This document shows, one piece after another, positions 32,021 through 44,700 of a stretch of DNA of 64,000 nucleotides. How positions within the stretch are numbered: position 1 is the stretch's first letter; each line of letters starts with the position of its first letter. Under the pieces are notes generated by a model. The model did not search any database. It saw only the letters and a program-made list of their open reading frames with translations, and had not been told where the DNA came from. This stretch comes from Hydractinia symbiolongicarpus (Eukaryota > Cnidaria > Hydrozoa > Anthoathecata > Hydractiniidae): positions 24,466,501 to 24,530,500 of the forward strand of contig NC_079886.1 in assembly GCF_029227915.1 (NCBI RefSeq), read 5' to 3'. Made by a program: the position numbers and the translations under genes.

Positions 32021-35000
32021 TTAAGGGGATTTCAAACAGCGAATTATAAATGGCGAATTCGTCGGTGATTACCACAAAAAACAAAAAACATGTGGCACAT
32101 TTAAAAAACTAAATATAAGCACTCTTTTGGGTTTTATAAAAGGCAGTTATTTTCAAATTCTTCTCTAAGAATAAACTCTGAAGATTGCGTTCTGATTGGC
32201 TTACAGCGAAATATTTCGCCGCTCAAAGGTAGAAACTGTTTCTACTTTACGCCAAAGCAAAATTTTCAAATCTAAACAAATAAAAATGCGCATGCTCAGA
32301 TATATTTCGCCGGTGAATTCGCAGTCCAATTTGTCTCGTGAAAATCCCCCTTTATCCCTATATTAACCCCTTCACCTTCATTTTTAAAACTAATTCGTTG
32401 CCCGTTCCTGGACCACAAACACAAGGGTTAGGTTCAAACATACATTGAGAAACTTTTTTTTTAGTTTTTTATTCGCAAAAATATTATTTTTTATGCAAAT
32501 AGACCGAAGTGAAGTCCAGGTAAAGTGAGCGACACTGTGAAATTTAGTTATCGTGAAACTTCGCGTACAACAAGGTAGCGACCCTAAATTTTTCAAACAA
32601 TTTTGAAACGTCATGCAAACACGGCGCATATTCACTTTGGTTTTAGATTTCACTTTATGAAACTATATATCACATTCCGGGAGACGCAACGTGTTTGAAT
32701 TTTCGTTAGTAATAACGGACATGCGCACTAATAGCTGTAGGTCGAAGATGTAAACAACAGGCCTTTTATATTTAATTACTCATCCAATCTGGATGAGTAA
32801 TTCACTTTCAATAGTTACAAACATAAAAGCATTAAAAAGCTCCATTTGTTAAAAAAAACTAATTCAATCAAACGAAATTGAATTTTTCTTCTATTATTTC
32901 TGTAATTCTCCCCCTGGTATCAATATAACAAAACATTTAGATGGATATGCTATTATATCTAGCTGTAGAGAGAGCTAAAAGGTAGAGCATTTTCAAATGA
33001 TGTGGAGAGCTTGCTTTGTAAAACCCATGGCAATTTTAGGGTTGTTAGGAAATCTGCCCGCTACATGTCAACGAGGGGGGCATAATGTTATAATAGATTA
33101 TTTATTATGAAACAAAAACAAAAATTTAAAAAATGATAATTCATATAACAGGAATTATCTAATTTGTGTGTACATGATAGTTCATTCAGCCTCAATCGCG
33201 ATATGTTGTTGCTATTATTAAAACAAGAAAACAGAATAAAATCTACGACAATAGAATATCACCTGCTCGTGTTAACAACAACAACAAAAATTGGAAAGTT
33301 ACAAAAAAAGGAAGCATTAAAGATGGGCGATACAACATGCAACACGTTTATTAATTTATTGACCAGTCCAGTTACTGATGTGTTTGGAGTTTTATTTCTT
33401 CTTCTTGCTGTTGGTGTATGTGCAGGAAATAGTATGATTTTGTTCATTCTGCGACATGATGTATTACAGATGAAATATAATCGCTTGTTACAGTCTTTAG
33501 CCGTTTCCGATTTTCTAGTTGGATGTGTGCTCTCTCCATTGACAGGTATACAAGTTTTGAAAAGATCGTTCCAATGCAATTTACTTTTCGATACTGTTCG
33601 ACGATATTTTACAATACTTCTTGTGGGTACTTCGGTAATTACCGTCGGTATTATTAGTTACGATCGGTATATATTACTAAAAAGATCGAAAAATTACGAC
33701 CAATACATGACTACGCGAAAGTTATACATTTTGGTAGCGTTCGCGTGGCTGTTTCCAGCTTTAACTCCTTTTATAAGATACGCTGGTGTTTATCCGTATT
33801 ACGCTGTTGTTATCTTACTGGTCGTGGGTCCGCTATTTACACTTCTTGTCAGCTATTACTTTTTAAGTTCTGTAGTAAAGAAGAAAGAAAGATCAGTGAA
33901 TGACTTAAGAAAAAGCGTGATAGAAGAGTTTGGTAGTAGTATCGCTGTCAGATTAAGCTCGACGAGGCAAGAAAACGAGATAACGGTAGATAACCATAGC
34001 AACACGTTGCATCCTATCGACAAGATTAAAGCGTGTCGGCACGAGAAAAAATACGTCAAAACAGTCAAAGCCGTGACGACGCTCATCACATGCTACTTTA
34101 TATGTATTGTTCCGATTTTAATTTGCCTCGTGTTAATGATGGTGAACGACAAGACGAAGTATGCGGATGAGAAAGACCTTCAAATAGTTTATTATGTCGC
34201 TTGTTTCACCTCTCAAATAAATTCTTGTATTAACCCAATCATCTACTTCGCCAGAATTCCAAAGATACGCAGAGAAATTCAAAAGTTGTTTAGACACAAA
34301 AAAATGCCAAGCTAAAGAAAGGACTTTGGGAAAGCTTGCTATGTTTATTAAAACAACAACAGAACAACAAAATCAAAAACAAATAAGTATAACAAGACCT
34401 ACATTCAGGAGAGTCAATATTACCGCTACTTATTTGCCTGAATGTGTTTTTTATAGGAATCGTGTTTCGAACTTAACGAAAAATTGGACAGAGTACAAAA
34501 TTATTTCGCATTATTTTGCAAATATTGTTAAGCCATAGATAAGTCATTTAAATGTTTTGGGGGAACCAAGCTTCAACTGTCGATGCAAAATTTAAAAACA
34601 CACTACGGTTGAACTACGAGTACCGAATACACGCTTAAAGGTTTAGGACTTTATATCTAAATAATCGAATAGGTGACACAGTGATATCACCCTCTACTCA
34701 ATAAAACTTGTATCTCTGATTTCGTTCATAATATCATTTCATTGTTTAGTACGAGAATAAGGGAAATTCAAAAATCGACACGTGTTTATTAAAAGCTACT
34801 TTAAACCTTCGTTTTGACATCATCACGGTAATTAACAATAGAAAAAACATTAATTTGAAACTACACAAATTATACACATTATATATATGAAAAATATAAT
34901 CAAATAACGAACATTTATCAAGATGTACTGCTTGTAAGTTCACATAGTAACTTTTAATCGAAAAAAAATCGAAGAACATTAGCTCTACATCGTCGAGATA

Positions 35001-35210
35001 ACACGAAGAGAGAAACACCGTGTATATAGTAGTCTCGCAGTACAAAAATATACCCGTAAAAAGACACGACTCCACCTCCATTATATCCTGCCTAAACTCA
35101 AAGAAGGCTAGCAACAGGATTGCAAATTTCAATATTCTACTTGGTCGAAACGCCTAAAAAAACCAAACAAACAGTAAATTGTACTAACACAAGAAGAAAA
35201 TCTTTACAAA
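32021..35210. repeat. Tandem GPCR repeat unit 3 (lacks terminal spacer)
   Basis: Third direct repeat. It diverges into unique sequence at about 35211 (after AAATCTTTACAAATAT), so it lacks the last roughly 300 bp of units 1 and 2. It has more differences from units 1 and 2 than these have from each other, including a short deletion at about 33000 (FEEDER sequence TATATTTTG missing). Confidence 0.93.
33323..34315 (+). CDS. Class A (rhodopsin-like) GPCR, copy 3, intact
   Basis: A 330-residue receptor from ATG 33323. The frame is open further 5', but MGDTTCNT places a short N-terminus before TM1. Landmarks: Asn36 in CAGNS (TM1), Asp63 in LAVSD (TM2), Cys85 at the top of TM3, DRY 114-116, AFAWLFPAL (TM4), VVGPLFTLLVSYYFL (TM5), TCYFICIVPILI (TM6, with Pro but no CWxP), and NPIIY 304-308 (TM7). 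Ends in a short basic tail. No cysteine is visible in the second extracellular loop, so the usual disulfide with Cys85 may be absent. Single exon. Ligand unknown. AATAAA at 34700. This is the only copy of the array with the complete frame. Confidence 0.9.
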   Translation: MGDTTCNTFINLLTSPVTDVFGVLFLLLAVGVCAGNSMILFILRHDVLQMKYNRLLQSLAVSDFLVGCVLSPLTGIQVLKRSFQCNLLFDTVRRYFTILLVGTSVITVGIISYDRYILLKRSKNYDQYMTTRKLYILVAFAWLFPALTPFIRYAGVYPYYAVVILLVVGPLFTLLVSYYFLSSVVKKKERSVNDLRKSVIEEFGSSIAVRLSSTRQENEITVDNHSNTLHPIDKIKACRHEKKYVKTVKAVTTLITCYFICIVPILICLVLMMVNDKTKYADEKDLQIVYYVACFTSQINSCINPIIYFARIPKIRREIQKLFRHKKMPS

Positions 35211-35755
35211 TATTAAAGAAGATTTAGTTAGGTAGGTGCAGCCATGACTAGTTTTTTATTTGACTAAAATATCGGCATAATGTTAATGTTAGCCCTCCAC
35301 AAGTTTGTCTTCACAGATATTTACAGTACCAAAAACACTGGAAATTTTAAATAACGGCGCAACATAAAGGGTTAGTGTTTAGTTATATAAAAGTTTTAAA
35401 CATAAACAAAACAAAGATAGTAGCGTTATCTGCATATCAAAAATTCAACCTACGCTAAGCTGCATGAACTACGCGAAGTCGTATAAAATAAAAAATATTC
35501 CAGTTATTAGTAAGAATAATAAACTATTAAATAATAATAAAAAAAACCGAAGTGTTTCTAACGAAAGGGAAGGACAGGATAAGCTTCTGAAATGATCGAC
35601 GCGACTCCTCAAACTCACATGTGTATGTTGTTAGTAATTCAGCGTAAAAAATAAATTACGTTAAATAATTTGTTACTGTTAGTGTGACCACTCTCCCGAC
35701 GGCTTTGAGTACTGCGCACATCAAATATTCAGCTCTAATCGTCCTGGGGAAGTTT
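35211..35755. other. Integrin alpha 3' UTR / intergenic region
   Basis: Between GPCR unit 3 and the integrin stop codon. TTTATT at 35255-35260 (AATAAA on the minus strand), about 500 bp past the stop, is a candidate integrin polyadenylation signal. No gene seen. Confidence 0.45.
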
Positions 35756-38700
35756 TTAATCTTCCGCTTCGTTACCTCGTAATCCTTCTTCTTCTTCTTC
35801 TTCGCCCATCTTCTTACGTTTGAAGAACCCTTTCTATAATAAGAAAAACAACGGTGTTTACACAGGATTTTTAAGTACTTTCTTTAGGAACTTTTCCCCA
35901 TTTTTTTAACAAGCACCACAGAAGCAAGAATACAAAAATAAAGTGCGACAACTATCAAATTGAAGCTTTCAGATATCTTTCAGCTAATCATCCAAAGGAA
36001 AGTTTTTTCACAAGCAAATCCATTTTTGGTCGGTTTCCATTCAAGCCAGTAAACGTTGTGCAAAACATGTGTAACTGTTTGAGTGATTTTTTATCCTTAC
36101 AACATTTGTTCGTTTTCCTATGCAACACGCGTTTCCTTTAAAATTATAACGACAATTGTTGTACAACTGTTGTGCATGTTGCTCGACAGTTTTTACCTTA
36201 ATGAAAAAGCCTGAGCTGTTACAGGCCAAAATTTTTGATTTCAACCTCAACATTACTGAGCGTAACTAATGTTATTAAAAAGAGATGTTGCTTTTAAAAT
36301 AAATTCACAGTGCAATTTATGGGCTACGATTTTAAATATTCTCAGTGATAAAATACATATCCCAAATCTGTTTCAAGGTTGCTGGGCACCATGATAAAAT
36401 GCACGGTGTTAATTTTAGTGTCGATCTAAGTGCGTTGCCTTTATCATATTGTTTTAAAAATACTGTTTACTTTCGGCATACCGTATATATACGTACAATT
36501 TTGTTGAATTTCGATGCGTTATTCTGCAATCTGCTAATTTTGAAAATCTTACCTTTGTAAGATAAGATTTACGTTTGACCTCTTGAAGAGACGAAATTCT
36601 CCCCTCTTCTCCCCCCCCCAAAAAAAAAAGAAAAAAGAAAAAAAGAAATTGCGTACAGCGAAAAAACTAAAAAGCAACTTTCAATCAAGAATAACTGACC
36701 TTGTACATGATAAACACTATAATAGCAATAATCAAGATGGCAGCTAAGATGCAAACAATTACAATCCAATATGGAAATTCCGTGTCTTCTTCCTTTGTTA
36801 AATTTGGTGTTAACGCTGTAAAGGGAATCTAAAAAGAAGTAAAAATTCATGCTGTTAGAATATCGGTAAAGAGAAAGCTTAGGAAAGCTTTCCTATATTA
36901 CATTTCCATTAGTTTTAAAGTATCGTAGAGTATCGTTGTTAGTTCTTTCGTTTAGACTCGCAATTTTCCCTTTTCTCTATTGTCACCAAAAAATGTAGGT
37001 CATGCCTAAATGGCCCAAAAGTAAACTAATTCAATAGCGTATGTTTGGAAGCAGATATAAAATGACACATACAATGACAGTATCTGGGGCAGCATTTTTT
37101 GGCTTGTCAACAGCTGTTGATGTAAATTTCGCTTGAACATTGATTATTCGACTATCTTTCACCTTCTAAAATGAAAACAAAATCGTTCGTATCAATGTAT
37201 AAAAAAACCCATACAAATCAACCAAAATGTAAAATAAAATACGCAATTAAAAAATGTAAAAATTGAAGAAACCACAACTTAAAATTTAGGGAACAAGAAT
37301 GACGTTAAATACATTGATTTTAATTTCACAATCCTTTTTTGAGAAGGAAAATTGCTTACTTTTTAAAAACACGCATGGTTTTAATTCATGCAGAAAGAAA
37401 AAATGCTGAATCGAGTCTCACCATTACGCTTAGCAGCAGGTACGTTTTTCAGTATACGTAAGTAAGCCTGAATACGCTAATAATATAACAACACATGAAA
37501 AATATGGCATTGATCTGCACTTTAGCTAACCCTTTACCTGTTGAAAGGTGCTTGCAACTAGATTCGAAGTGATTTTGAGAGTGACGCCGTCTGACTTCTT
37601 CAACAAACCTAGTGAACACTTAATTTCTCTACATTCTACACTTCCACCGCAACCCTAAAACGAAATAATGGGATGAAATAAAATGTTGTATTTACACAAT
37701 ATGGAAAAAAAACACATGTCACAAGTTTTTTTCGAATGGATAGAAGATCGAAAAAAAAATTACATATCACAAGTTCTTTTCGAATGGACAGATGCAGGGT
37801 TAATTAAAATTACATTAAAAATTCATTACAATAAAAGAATTCCTTAATTGCAACTGAAAGTTCAAAAACAAAAAAATATACTTACTAGCTGCACTATACT
37901 GCTGTCGACTTCTCGACGCGTTCTCAATTTCTTCGCTGTTACGTTTCCACTACCTTGCTGTGATGTTGTTACCTGAAAAAAACACGAAAACTTGTAATAT
38001 CGTGTGTTATACGATAGCTCATCCATGACAACGAGTTAACTTAAATTATGATAATTATGCTCAATGTCTCTAATTTTTCCGCGTAAATTATGTAATTATG
38101 CAGGGTAGGGTTTTTAAAAATTTAACTTCGAGAGGTACAAATATAGACGCTGCGGGTGGAAAATGTTTTAATATGTATGACCACGTACAAAATCAAAAGC
38201 TGCGACGAAAAACGCTTATTGCAAAACAGGCTTTAAACAAACAATATCTTTACACTTACGTCCAGGCCCAACGGGTTTAGTTTTCCGTAAGCGCAAGTCC
38301 CAGCACTCTTTGTCTTGTCACTCCCTTCGAGCTGCACATAAAAAAATAAAATATAATAAACACACGCTAGCAAGTAGATAAAAACACGATCTAAGATTGA
38401 AGGTTCTTAGAAAATAGCGTTGAAAGTTAACATGTATTTAAAATTAATTTTTTTGACATACATCTTTTCGTAACATGTAAATAATATCTCCACAATACCT
38501 GCGCCTTGAATATGTTAAACATAATTTGACCTTCATATTTCAAAGGGAAATTGATTACTACGTCAGATGTGTCAGCAGTACTCGGACCAAGGTTTTGAAA
38601 CTGTAAAAATAAAAAATAAAAATAGTAGTTGTACTTACATTGAGATTATTTCCGATTAGTTAAAGCTAAAGGGTAGTTAAATGTCTATGTCATAAATTAA

Positions 38701-41700
38701 CTGGTCTATGTGACTTCAGTATATTAGTTACTTCGGGTTAGTTATGATAACGATAAGCTAGCCTCCGTTCTATTCATGTAAGAATGCTTAAAAGTAAAAA
38801 AGATCTAAAATGGCTCACATAAAAAGTATGCACGACTTCGGGACCAACTTTATCAGCTTTGGCAGCGCTGTCCCATTTGATTTGTTCTGGTACCACATTT
38901 CTAAATGTATAAACAAGAGCTATAAGACACACATAAAAATGAATACATACAGCTAAAACCGCACTACAAGCATCGCACGTAAGCAAGAACTTTAAAAAAA
39001 AGTTACCACGTTTCATTAAAAATAGATGTGAAAGCCTCACCCTGTTACAGTTAAATTTGCTATTAAGGCAACCGGGATGGTTAATGTATCATTATTATCA
39101 GCTGGTTCCATCTCTTCACTTTCGCTAAAAAAGAAAAGAAAGACTCATTCAATCTTCTAAAGTAGCTAACACCCAATCTACACAATCTAGCATATACTTT
39201 ACCAAATATGCAACTTACGTTTTAAGCCATCCTTCAAATGTGAGACGCTCAGTTCCTTTAGAGACTCTGGCAACTCCGAATTCTACGGACACCACATACT
39301 CTTCATTCGGTGCAATTGGAGAAGGTAGTGTGACCCCGACAACAGCCTGTCCGCCTGCTCTATTTATATTTGGATCCCACACAGGAGTACCAGCAAACTG
39401 TCAAAGATTTAAAAACACATGACAACCAACGAACATTTTTTTTTATAGACACAAGAATTAAAACTAAAAGACAAAAATTTTGGGAAACCCTCACTTATAG
39501 CTTACCATAAAATTTAGTGTAGTTTAATTACAAAATACCTTATCTATTTTCTAACCACCCCCCCCCCCCCCCCTCTTCTTTCCCTCTTCCCTTTCTTTAA
39601 AGGTACAGCACATGAGTGATGTAAATACATCGTGATTGTGTACTTAAAGGGGAAGTTCTTACATTTTTGATCACAACTTTGTTAGGGTTAACTTCTTTGG
39701 GATAACCAATTCTTAAGTTATTGTCGAAAGCATTCTCTCCTTTATTTTTGATAGTCGCAGTGATGTTCAGAACTTTTGTGACACCAACTTGAATAGTCTC
39801 ATAGCCTCTATAAAGGTAAGAACAAAGATGTTGGATGGCGCTTTGCTGTTTTTTAATTATAATGACTAAAAATAACACTAACCCTTCAAGAGCTTTCCCT
39901 AACTTAATACTTAATTTGGTGTTACAAACATTATTGCCATCACCGCTACATCCTTTTATGTAGTGAATCTAAAAGGAATTTGTTTAATTTTGACTGTTCA
40001 TGATGGCATCACTTGCGGTACATTACTAAGAACAACTAGAACAAGGCAAATGTGACAAAACATGATAGTTAATTTTCTTGCAATTTTGTTTTTTAAGGGT
40101 ATATTTTTGGTTACTTGTAAAGTACACACCTTCACCACTCGCTTTAAATTAGACATCTCGTTTGCTATTGGACATAGCGTGCTGGTACAGTCTTTTCCTG
40201 GTTGTAACAGCCAACTGACTTTAACATACATTTCCTTATTGATATCCTTAGTGTTATTCTAAAAAGAAACATCAACTCAAATTTACTTTTAATTTTATCA
40301 TGCCTAATAATAAAGGTGAGAAAAAGAATTTTTTTAATTAATTTTAATACAAGAAAAAAGGTTGTTTGTAGTAATTCACACTGTATTGTTGGGTTTGGTA
40401 TTTACATGGCGTCATGATCCTTTTATTCATGTCGTTAAAATATAAGTTCACAGATTTTTTAAGGCATTTTATCACTATAAAATTTGTCTCAATGTTTATC
40501 TAGTACATTTTGGGCTGTTGTTCACCTGTTTCGACTGCACAACCATTTGGGAACACACACTTGGACCGGCACAAACTATAAGCTTTTTAATTTTTTAATT
40601 GTTGATTCTGTGAAGTTTTATTTAAATAAAATTAAATTTTTTCACAAAATTCCAGTTTTTTAATGGTCGCATTCTTATCAGAACAGAAAACAACGCTGTT
40701 TTTCACACTATGGGTAAATTTCCGTTAAAATTACATTCTCCAAAAATTAGACCATTTGTAGAAAAAGGTAACCATATTTTTTTGATATTCTTAGGCTAAA
40801 TTTTGGGATTTTTGCCAGAAATGGTGCCACTTGATTATGTGTAAACTAAAAACAACGAACAGATCTAGAGAAAATCTCTGGACGTACGAACACTCATAGC
40901 TAACTTCGCTATCATGTTTAATCAAAAAGCAATGTTGGAAATATATTTTGATGAGAATCAAGGATTTTTAAGAACATTAAAGTTATTTGTTTTATTTTAA
41001 ATGTTTAAATGCGTTGGTAATAGTTTTTCGCAAAATTTTTGTCTTACACATTTATCTTTTTTGAGTTTTTTAAATCAAAAAATGTAGCGACTTTTTTGTA
41101 ACAAAAAATGACAAATATATTATAAAAATGTTCAATTTCCCCCAAAATACTTACATATAAATAAATTACATATTTCGGTGTAATACATGTAACTGTTTTA
41201 ACTTTCTCCAGTACACCCGTAAGTTGACTGACTTTATCACCATTTGCAAGTTGAATGAAACCTCTTCGACCAGCCTTTTTCTCTGAGTCAATGACTACAG
41301 TATAATTTACAGCTAGAAAGAATATACACAAGTTTACCTAATAAAGTGATTAACAACACTAAAGTGACACAACACTTAATTTTAATGTTAAACTAATCTG
41401 AAGTCTAGCCATTAAAAATATCTTTTTACTATGAACAGTGGCAAAAACGTTAAGGTTGCATCCATCAAGTAAGTAACTTTAGTGATAAAGTAAAAGGGTA
41501 TTGGATTAATAAAGAGGCGTAAATTTTAATCTTAGGACATAACATTCACTGTATTTGAGTGGCTATTTTTTAAAAATGAGATCTCTGGACCTTTAGAAAA
41601 TACACATCAGTCCCAGAACACTTAAAGCTCACATTTGAGCTATGGAAGCTGTTTAAAAACTGCAATCGCTCAACCAGACAACCACGCGAGATATTAATTC

Positions 41701-44700
41701 TATGCTGAAGCTTAACTCTAAGAAAAAAGGACCATTTCACACTGTTACGTCTGTTACATGACTCAACCAGTATTTGAAGCCACCAACTTTTTTAAAGGAG
41801 TCGAACGTTTTATCACAAGGCTGCCAGTCAACTTATTAGCCTTCTAAGTAAATTTTTAGCAATGTGATGATGAAAATACTGATCGTATTAGCTAATAAGT
41901 AAACTACAGATCAAGTAAAACATCCATTATTCGAATGAATAAAATTGAGATAAAACATAACACAAAACTTATAATTTATGAAAGCTGTTCCAGGCACAAG
42001 GTAAACGGAATATTTTAGAACTTTAAATTATGACCTGGTATAGTGTGAAGGCAGCTGTGCTTTGTCTAGTTTAGGTATCCCCTATAAAGTTTTACAGCCC
42101 ATTCCCAAGGTGTATGATAATTTTTAATTCAATTTAAATCAAATTAAAAATTGAAATAACTTAATTTTAAATTAAAGTAATTGTTCATTATTGTTGGAGG
42201 TGGAAATGGTGATGCGTTGGGTGTTTACACTATGAGTTGAGGACAATGACAAACAATGTAGATCTAATTAAGAGATTAAAGTGCACCTCACTGTTTTACA
42301 GTGCAGATATTACTGAGACAATCAACAGTACACAGTCCATAAAAACATAAATACCTTCTTCTTTATCACTGTTCGTCAATGTGAAACATACATCAAAAGA
42401 TGTAATGCTAAAAATGAAGAATATTCAGTCTACTAACTACTTTGTTTGTGAAATCAAATATTCTATGTTCATTAATGAACCTCTATACCATCTTTACATT
42501 CCAGGATGTCAAATCAAAATTTCCTATTACGTAAATTTCACATCATAATATAACATAATTACATCCAAAAACCTTTCAAATGCGTGAAATTGAAAATAAA
42601 AAGAAATTTTTAAAACATTGAAAGTTAAGTAATTTTTTAAGTTCCAACAAATGTTCAACATCATTTTTTACTTGGGGGATTCCTTTAAGCATCGAAATTG
42701 GACATTTGCACAGATTGATTTATGCATGGCAAAACCATTTAAGTCTTTAAACTTGGAATTATTTAATTCAAAATAAAATTCTTTGCAAAAATTGATATGT
42801 CCCACTGGTTTTTATTTATGTACAGAAAATGCTTGCGATGTTAAATTAACTTGTTATTTTATTCAGTCAATTTATTCATTGGAGTTTGCATATGCTACAC
42901 AAATATTTTTAAATAATCGATTGGAATTATTGCATATTTTGACCTTCGAACAGAAAAAGGTTTTGGATGCGAAATTCCAACAAAGGTAAAAAAAAGTACC
43001 ACTTGTATTTCTTTTTATCAACTGGATTTGTGCACATATCTGTAAGATCATACAAATCAATTTTAACACCATCTAGACCTTTGATATCACATAACACATC
43101 AATAACAGGTCTTGACCTAAAAAAAATTAAAAAATTACAGTGGATGATGCTTTAGTTAATGTTGAGATAAATTTTGTGGTATAGCTATTCCTATTTAAAA
43201 AAAACTTAAATAATTCATTTCACATAAAATCATACTTGAACAAAACAACGTGATTAGATCTGTATGAACCAACAGCAAGATCTAAAAAAAAGTAAATATG
43301 GCAATATTAGAAACACCACCAAAAACGATCAGAGTATAAAAAACATACACATTAGCAATACAGTTATTCTCACCCGGGTAATTGTTATTGTCAACATCGT
43401 TCAAAATATTAGCACTAACTGCTGGCACTTTATACGCATGATAGTCAGCAAAAGAAAAACCAAACCCATCTAATTTATTATCCAATTTACTTGCATATAA
43501 CGTCTAAAATGAATAAATAGGAAAGCTACTGAGTTATAAGCACCTAGCTCTCTTTCGTCTCAACCGGGTTAAAATAGCGTACCTGTTTTAATAAAAAAGG
43601 TTCATTGTTCGCACTACCATAATACAAATAAACAACACCTTTACCATTTTCTCCACCCCATGGTGCGCCCACAGCAATATCTAAAGTAATGTACAAAAAG
43701 TAATGTATTTAAAAAAAATGTACAAACACTGTAATTTGACAATGCATGTAAAACAACCCAATTTCATTATGTCATTATAAATATTGACTTGTTTGATTTA
43801 TGTTACACACTTTAAAAGTAGACAGGTTTAACACCAGTGGGGAGGAATGCTAAATGCTTGGATAAGGTTCAAGAAATAATAAAGATTATTGTAAAATAAA
43901 AAGATGCAAAAACCAACAAATTTCACAACCTAAAAGTATTTTAGCAAGTATATTTTCAACACTGTTTTACCCTTTACGTAAATTTATTAGTATAACAGGT
44001 TGAAAAACAATAGGGTTAGGTACGTTACCATTATAGTTATCCTGATTTAGATCTCCAACACTACCAATAGCATATCCAAACATGGCTCCTTGTTGTTTTT
44101 CACCATACAATCTTTGAACCAGTTCCAAAGAATTCTATAAAAGTACAACAAACAAACCTAATTTGTTCCATTTTTTCTGTTTAAGTGATTGTGGCAAGTC
44201 AATTAGTAAAACATATTTAATCATAAATCTGGCATTTATATTCTTTTAAGAATTGAAATACAGCATACCTGTTTGTTATTTTTATAAACATAAACAATTC
44301 CTTCATTGACAGTGGAGCCGGCAAAAAAAGGTGCACCAACAACTAAATCTGCATATCTAAACATATTTCATACACACAATAAGAAAATATGTTGACGAAA
44401 GAAAATTCTGTTTTTTTTACCACTACTTCTCTTTTTAGTTTCAAGGGGCTTCTTATAGCTTGTTTTATATAACAGGGGGGGGGGGGGGGAAATGATTTTT
44501 ACACAAAAATTTATATTATAGATAATAATACATAATTTTCTTTATCATTGTCTATCTAACTTTGATAGCAAAAAGTTCCAAGCTGTTATCTACTGGTACG
44601 AGCAGAGGGAGGGAATTAACATTTAAAAGGCATTTATAGAAATAGTAGGGTTAAATAAACGGAATTACAGCATATTTGTTTAATGGCAAGATAAAAAACA

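Noticed and set aside
34326-34538. 70-codon frame downstream of each GPCR (also 27342-27554, 30832-31044)
   Set aside because: It starts just after the receptor stop and lies before the AATAAA, so it is most simply 3' UTR; no domain seen.
34746-35132. 128-codon minus-strand frame, identical in all three GPCR units (also 27762-28148 and 31252-31638)
   Set aside because: Conservation is explained by recent duplication of the whole unit. Composition is Phe/Leu/Tyr-rich as expected from AT-rich noncoding DNA, and it overlaps the GPCR 3' region.
39555-39573. Long C-run (and G-run at about 44474-44489) as possible regulatory signals
   Set aside because: Simple homopolymers in integrin introns, more likely slippage tracts and possible assembly weak points.
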